Assembly (NCBI RefSeq): GCF_000003815.2
Contig: NC_049979.1
Span: 26,271,213 to 26,331,212 of the forward strand
DNA length: 60,000 nucleotides
Source: Branchiostoma floridae
Taxonomy: Eukaryota > Chordata > Leptocardii > Amphioxiformes > Branchiostomatidae
Direction: 5' to 3'
Position numbers and translations under genes: made by a program. A model generated the notes under the pieces. That model made no database searches and was not told the origin of the DNA. It worked only from the letters and a program-made list of their open reading frames with translations. Below, piece by piece: positions 57,960 through 60,000 of the stretch (position 1 is its first letter; each line of letters begins with the position of its first letter).

Positions 57960-59690
57960 GAGGACATGTGCTTGCCATGCTGTTTTCACTAAGTTTTTGA
58001 GTCTGCGCACTACCGCACCAAAGATCGCGTGTGAAAATACGTCATTTCCGGTTCCATACATACCCTAGCGGCAGTAGCGCCCTAATAAATAGTCTTCACC
58101 GTGATAATTCAGTTACTCTGATCACGAGGGGGGGGGGGGGGGGGGGTAAAAGAGGCCATCTACATAACAGCACACCAGGCGAAACTCAACAAAAACGGGG
58201 GCCGAAATCCCCCGCCAGGCATTTATGATTCGTTACCCCAGTCATATGTCTCTAAGTCACGTGATCATAGTAACTGAATCATCACTCCTTAACAAGGGGG
58301 ACGGAAGCGGGACTGACAATTCCAAGTAAGCAAATGTTTGAGTCTGATCTGGTGTTGACAAACTGCAAGAAGAAGATTCTGTCAAGAAGTATTGTTATAA
58401 TGTATAAGTTAGCTTTAACTATATAGAAACGTATAATTATATGTGCTTTTAACGCTGATCTGGTGTTGAGAAGTGGCATATAGAAGAGAAGATCTAGCCT
58501 CCTTCACCGGCCTCTCTGGGAAGCTTGGCAATTTTTTTGAGGGGGGGGGGGCGGTAGGTCGATTAGCGATTTTTAACCGGGAATATTATGCTGGGAAAGA
58601 AATATATGCCGGGAAAGGAATATACACCGGAAAGCTTGTACGGGCTAGGCGAAATTGGCTTCCCAGTACTGTATTGTAACCATCTATAACTTCAATCAAA
58701 CAGAATGTTAGACGGGTTTAAGTCTGATTTGATGTTGAGAAGCTTCAAGAGAAAGAGAAGAAGATTTGGATAAGAAGTCTGTAACTGATCTAAGATGTTC
58801 ATCAGATACAAACTAGGGTTAATGGAAGGTCCATGTAAAAAAAAAGTCATTATTAGATAATCAAACATTTAATTAATCTCCCATTCATTGTTAGTTGTTA
58901 CATTTCTTACAATTTTATATTCTAATTACATCATTTCATTCATTTCGCCGTTATGATATTGCATTGGTTATCAATTATTGAATTATTATGATTTATTTCC
59001 ATTTTGTTAATTGATATAATTCTTTTGGTTACATTATTGTCTAATGTATAATTTTTTACACGTCTATTCAATCTTGTTACTTTGGAGGAAGACTTTGTAC
59101 AAGCCACGAGGTCTTTTTTCTTCCCCCCTGCATGTACTTTCATTCTTTAATTTGTTTTCTGTTAACTTTTTTTTAAAGATTGTGCAAAATAAATAAAAAA
59201 AAGCCGTAGACCCTAATAGAAATTTTTGTTCTTGATGAAATTTTGTTGTGTGTTTTCTATTCTTATTCCTATATACTAGTACATTGTACTCATTCGAAAG
59301 TAAACAAGTGACCGTAGGTAACATACTCCGTGACGTAATAATGGTTTATGTCTGTTGTGTTGTTTTTGCTGTGTGTGAAATTGTGTTTATACCACATACA
59401 GAACACATCACATCGACTTAAACCAAATACTTACTTAAAAGATGACCTACCTATTACTGCCAAATGTAAAACTCAATCCTGTACGCCTCAACAGCAAAAT
59501 CAGCGTCTCAAAAGAACGACACAAAGTGAGAACAAGTGACAGTGAGTACATGTTATATGTACGTATACTCTGATCTGTGACCGTAGCCGTAGGTACTCAG
59601 TAACGTTTTTATGGTTTCCGCCGCGTCAGTTGGAACAATATGATATATATTCTGCCGATGATATGGACAGTCACAGACAGTTTAATAATC
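57960..59690. other. No gene recognised; short repeats
   Basis: A G19 run lies at 58128-58146 and a shorter G-run near 58540. A TCTGATCTGGTGTTGAGAAG-like segment recurs at about 58340, 58453 and 58722. The interval 59290-59530 resembles part of the hAT-like MITE copy at 37770-37930 (CAAGTGACCGTAGGTAACAT). Confidence 0.5.
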
Positions 59691-59865
59691 ATATGTCATA
59701 GCCAGCGTAGTCTGAGGAGGGTGAACATGGTTGGGAGGCCAGTACCAGACAGCACTTCGGCATTGGTGACTTTGTCCTTCCATGATATGACCAGGACGCG
59801 ACGAATACACCTCATGTGGAGGGCATTTAACCTGCATTCCTGATTGGCATGTACATTTAGGCGCT
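59690..59865 (-). pseudogene. LINE ORF2 C-terminal fragment
   Basis: The minus-strand frame RLNALHMRCIRRVLVISWKD then KVTNAEVLSGTGLPTMFTLLR and LRWL matches the end of non-LTR retrotransposon proteins (pattern FH.RCLRRIL.I.W.D...N.EVL...G...........RLRWLGH). A stop replaces the usual Gly after RLRWL. It is short and inactive. Confidence 0.75.
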
Positions 59866-60000
59866 CATGCGCATGCACCGAAATTCTAAAAAAAAAACAC
59901 TTAATTTTTAAGACCATCCTTGACTCTTAAAAAGCCAGCCATCTTATTCATGCCTTTCGTGGACGATGATAAAAGAATCTTTTATTTGAAAAATCACACC

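Overview
The window is animal nuclear DNA: short exons with GT..AG borders, AATAAA signals, long AC tracts, and many short inverted-repeat transposons and satellites. A TRAIL-like TNF ligand, a SENP1/2-like SUMO protease and the repeat style suggest an invertebrate chordate, most likely an amphioxus (Branchiostoma). That is inference; no species-diagnostic sequence was checked. Two long N gaps (9313-9533, 56559-56706) and a single N (55908) mark a draft assembly.

Layout. 1-2.7 kb: last exon of an unrecognised + strand gene plus minisatellite and MITEs. 3.1-4.9 kb: about nine ~200-bp units carrying head-to-head telomere-like repeats. 5-13.9 kb: mostly repeats and microsatellites. 14.2-17.2 kb: a seven-exon SENP1/2-like protease with all catalytic residues. 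17.2-21 kb: little recognisable. 21.5-25.2 kb: a ~201-bp satellite, + orientation. 25.2-25.56 kb: a 361-bp segment, called S1 here. 25.6-50.4 kb: a gene-bearing block with the 5' exons of a TRAIL-like gene (minus strand, 30.3-28.5 kb), a second minus gene encoding a Gly/Arg/Tyr 12-residue repeat (39.06-34.39 kb), an internally deleted mariner, several MITEs, long AC tracts, and the 3' exons of a TRAIL-like gene (minus strand, 49.98-48.66 kb). 50.40-50.76 kb: S2, a direct repeat of S1. 50.76-54.2 kb: the same satellite, inverted. 54.66-57.96 kb: a 1249-bp block present twice. 58-60 kb: repeats and a LINE fragment.

The main observation concerns the TRAIL-like gene. Its promoter, cytoplasmic tail, membrane anchor and first THD strand lie at 30.6-28.5 kb. 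The rest of its THD lies at 50.0-48.7 kb, on the same strand but in the wrong order. Exon phases match across the break (exon 2 ends in phase 1; exon 3 begins with the two bases that complete a Gly codon). The block between is bounded by the direct repeats S1 and S2, and these by satellite arrays in opposite orientation. The block therefore looks circularly permuted at S, as expected if a circular molecule recombined into a satellite(+)-S-satellite(-) locus, or if one unit of a tandem duplication is being viewed. Two assembly mis-joins at repeats could give the same picture. Upstream of the ligand's first exon, NF-kB, CRE/ATF and tandem IRF-type sites lie within 36 bp, an order of sites reminiscent of vertebrate innate-immune enhancers.

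All calls rest on reading the sequence; no alignment or database search was run.
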